A DNA stretch of 7,748 nt from Verrucomicrobiales bacterium. GTDB taxonomy: Bacteria; Verrucomicrobiota; Verrucomicrobiia; Limisphaerales; F1-80-MAGS106. Positions within the stretch are counted from its first letter, which is position 1. Each line of letters opens with the position of its first letter. A program made the position numbers and the translations under genes. This document shows, in pieces, positions 6,560 through 7,748 of this stretch. The notes below the pieces were generated by a model. The model ran no database searches. It was given only the letters and a program-made list of their open reading frames with translations, and had not been told where the DNA came from. Where the stretch lies: contig CANLCA010000118.1 of NCBI GenBank assembly GCA_947487925.1, positions 1 through 7,748 on the forward strand, written 5' to 3'.

Positions 6560-7748
6560 GTGTTGTTACGAGATACACTGCGGTACATCCTGCGCGACCA
6601 AGCCCCATCGCCGCCTCCCTTACATCCCGTGCCTCGCGCCTTGGGGCCGCAGATCCCCCTGGACTCGAGCCAGGCCATCGTCCTGACCGGCGTCAGACGC
6701 TGCGGCAAGAGCACGCTGCAGGAGCAATTGCGCGAACGCACGCCGGGCGGCGGGTTCTACTGCAGCTTCGAGGATCCGCGACTATTCGATTTGGGCGTGG
6801 GCGACTTCGGTGCATTCCTGGAACTTATCGAGGAACTGGCCCCGGGTGGCAAACCGGTCTTCTTCGACGAAGTTCAGGAACTGGCCGAATGGCAGCGACT
6901 CGTGCGCCTGCTGCTGGATCGTGGTCGGCCCGTGTGCCTCACCGGCTCGAACGCCTCATTGCTCGGGCGCGAGCTGGGTGCCAAGCTCACCGGCCGCCAT
7001 CACTCTTTCGAGATATTTCCCTTCAGCTACTCGGAATACATGAACTCCACCGGGCAGAGGCCTGGCGCGGCATCTCTGCGCGCGTACCTGGATGATGGCG
7101 GCTTTCCCGGTTTCCTGCGCGAGCGCCGTCTAGAGATGCTGCGCGATCTGTTCCGCGACATCATCCAGCGGGACATCGCTCACCGCCACGGGCTGCGCGA
7201 AACGCGGCATCTGATGAACCTGGGCCTACATCTGCTGGCCAACACCGGCCAACCCGTCTCCCTACAACGTCTCACCAAAGCCCTCGCCATACCCGCAGTG
7301 AGCCAAACCTCACGCTTTGTCGAGTATCTGGAAGACGCTTATTTAGTGCTCTCTTTGCCGCGTTTCAGTCCTTCCTTCAAGCAGCGGGTCATCAGCCCGC
7401 GCAAGTACTACGCCATCGACAACGGCCTGCGCCGCGCCAATTCACCGCAGGCCCAGCCGGACCTCGGCCACCGGTTGGAAAACGCCGTCTTCCTGGCGCT
7501 GCGTCGCGCCGGCAAACCCTGCCACTACGCGGCTGAAACCGATCGCTGGGAATGTGACTTCCTCACCGAGACTCAGGCGATCCAGGTATGCACTGAACTG
7601 ACATCAGCCAACTTGCCGCGCGAGCTGGCTGGCCTGGCCGGAACCGCCGCCTTCCCGGGCCCGCGCCAAAGTCTGATCCTCACCCTTGATCAACGGGACA
7701 CGTTGACCGACGGCGGCCGGCGCGTGGAAGTGCGCCCGGCGTGGGAAT
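6560..7748 (+). CDS. AAA+ ATPase with DUF4143 C-terminal domain (3' partial)
   Basis: This is a member of the AAA_14/DUF4143 ATPase family, common across bacteria and archaea and of unproven cellular role. Frame 2 is open from just after stops at 6545 and 6548 to the window end. GTG 6560 (or TTG 6563) is the likely start because LLRDTLRYILRDQ matches the family N-terminus and no ATG is available; 396 residues are visible. Walker A GVRRCGKST is at 44-52, Walker B VFFDEVQ at 100-106, and a sensor-type LTGSNASLL at 127-135. GGFPGF (180-185) and RDLFRDIIQRDIAHRHGL lead into DUF4143. Near the end, ECDFL (331-335) and IQVC (341-344) mark a PD-(D/E)XK-like core in which the usual Lys is Cys344, a variant known in one branch of the family. 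The end (RRVEVRPAWE) is close to the normal C-terminus, so few residues are missing. It stands alone behind AT-rich intergenic DNA. No Shine-Dalgarno; TATGAT at 6543-6548 could be a -10 box giving a nearly leaderless transcript. Confidence 0.9.
   Translation, partial: MLLRDTLRYILRDQAPSPPPLHPVPRALGPQIPLDSSQAIVLTGVRRCGKSTLQEQLRERTPGGGFYCSFEDPRLFDLGVGDFGAFLELIEELAPGGKPVFFDEVQELAEWQRLVRLLLDRGRPVCLTGSNASLLGRELGAKLTGRHHSFEIFPFSYSEYMNSTGQRPGAASLRAYLDDGGFPGFLRERRLEMLRDLFRDIIQRDIAHRHGLRETRHLMNLGLHLLANTGQPVSLQRLTKALAIPAVSQTSRFVEYLEDAYLVLSLPRFSPSFKQRVISPRKYYAIDNGLRRANSPQAQPDLGHRLENAVFLALRRAGKPCHYAAETDRWECDFLTETQAIQVCTELTSANLPRELAGLAGTAAFPGPRQSLILTLDQRDTLTDGGRRVEVRPAWE

Noticed and set aside
6367..7095. 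Plus-strand frame of 242 codons from a TTG across the repeat region into the ATPase
   Set aside because: Inside the ATPase it is out of frame with Walker A and Walker B and is rich in Arg/Pro/Ala, as expected of a shadow of GC-rich coding DNA; the part before 6560 has no recognisable content.

Overview
The window looks like a chromosomal stretch from a Verrucomicrobiota bacterium, with Planctomycetota as the main alternative. The indications are a secreted PIG-L/LmbE deacetylase, a secreted ThuA-like protein, a bacterial deoxyhypusine-synthase homologue, a large exported protein ending in a short beta-rich C-terminal module of the type often seen in that phylum, mostly absent Shine-Dalgarno sequences, and CCGTG-type intergenic repeats. 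This placement rests on family recognition and no database search was possible.

Layout: (1) 1-1242, + strand, the 3' part of an MFS transporter cut by the left edge. (2) 1243-1341, a convergent gap with a weak hairpin. (3) Minus strand, read from right to left: a 503-codon secreted protein (3901-2390), then after 115 bp a PIG-L-type zinc deacetylase (2274-1342). (4) 3902-4032, a divergent intergenic region with a perfect 13-bp tandem duplication running into an 8-bp palindrome. (5) + strand: a secreted ThuA-like protein (4033-4887), then 48 bp later a deoxyhypusine-synthase-family protein (4936-6108). (6) 6109-6559, about 450 bp without a convincing gene, holding a nearly perfect inverted repeat, CCGTG-type short repeats, a possible small minus-strand ORF and an AT-rich tail. 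(7) 6560 to the right edge, an AAA+ ATPase with a DUF4143 C-terminal domain, open at the 3' end and probably lacking only its last residues.

The transporter, deacetylase, adhesin-like exported protein and ThuA-like protein are compatible with the carbohydrate-scavenging lifestyle common in this phylum, but no substrate can be read from the sequence. The deoxyhypusine-synthase homologue is more likely a polyamine enzyme than a protein modifier, because bacteria lack eIF5A. The ATPase sits behind repeat-rich, AT-rich DNA and may be a later arrival. I see no phage, CRISPR, toxin-antitoxin or integrase system, and no complete new multi-gene system. The least explained items are the divergent-promoter repeat, the repeat mosaic with its small ORF, and the deoxyhypusine-synthase homologue.
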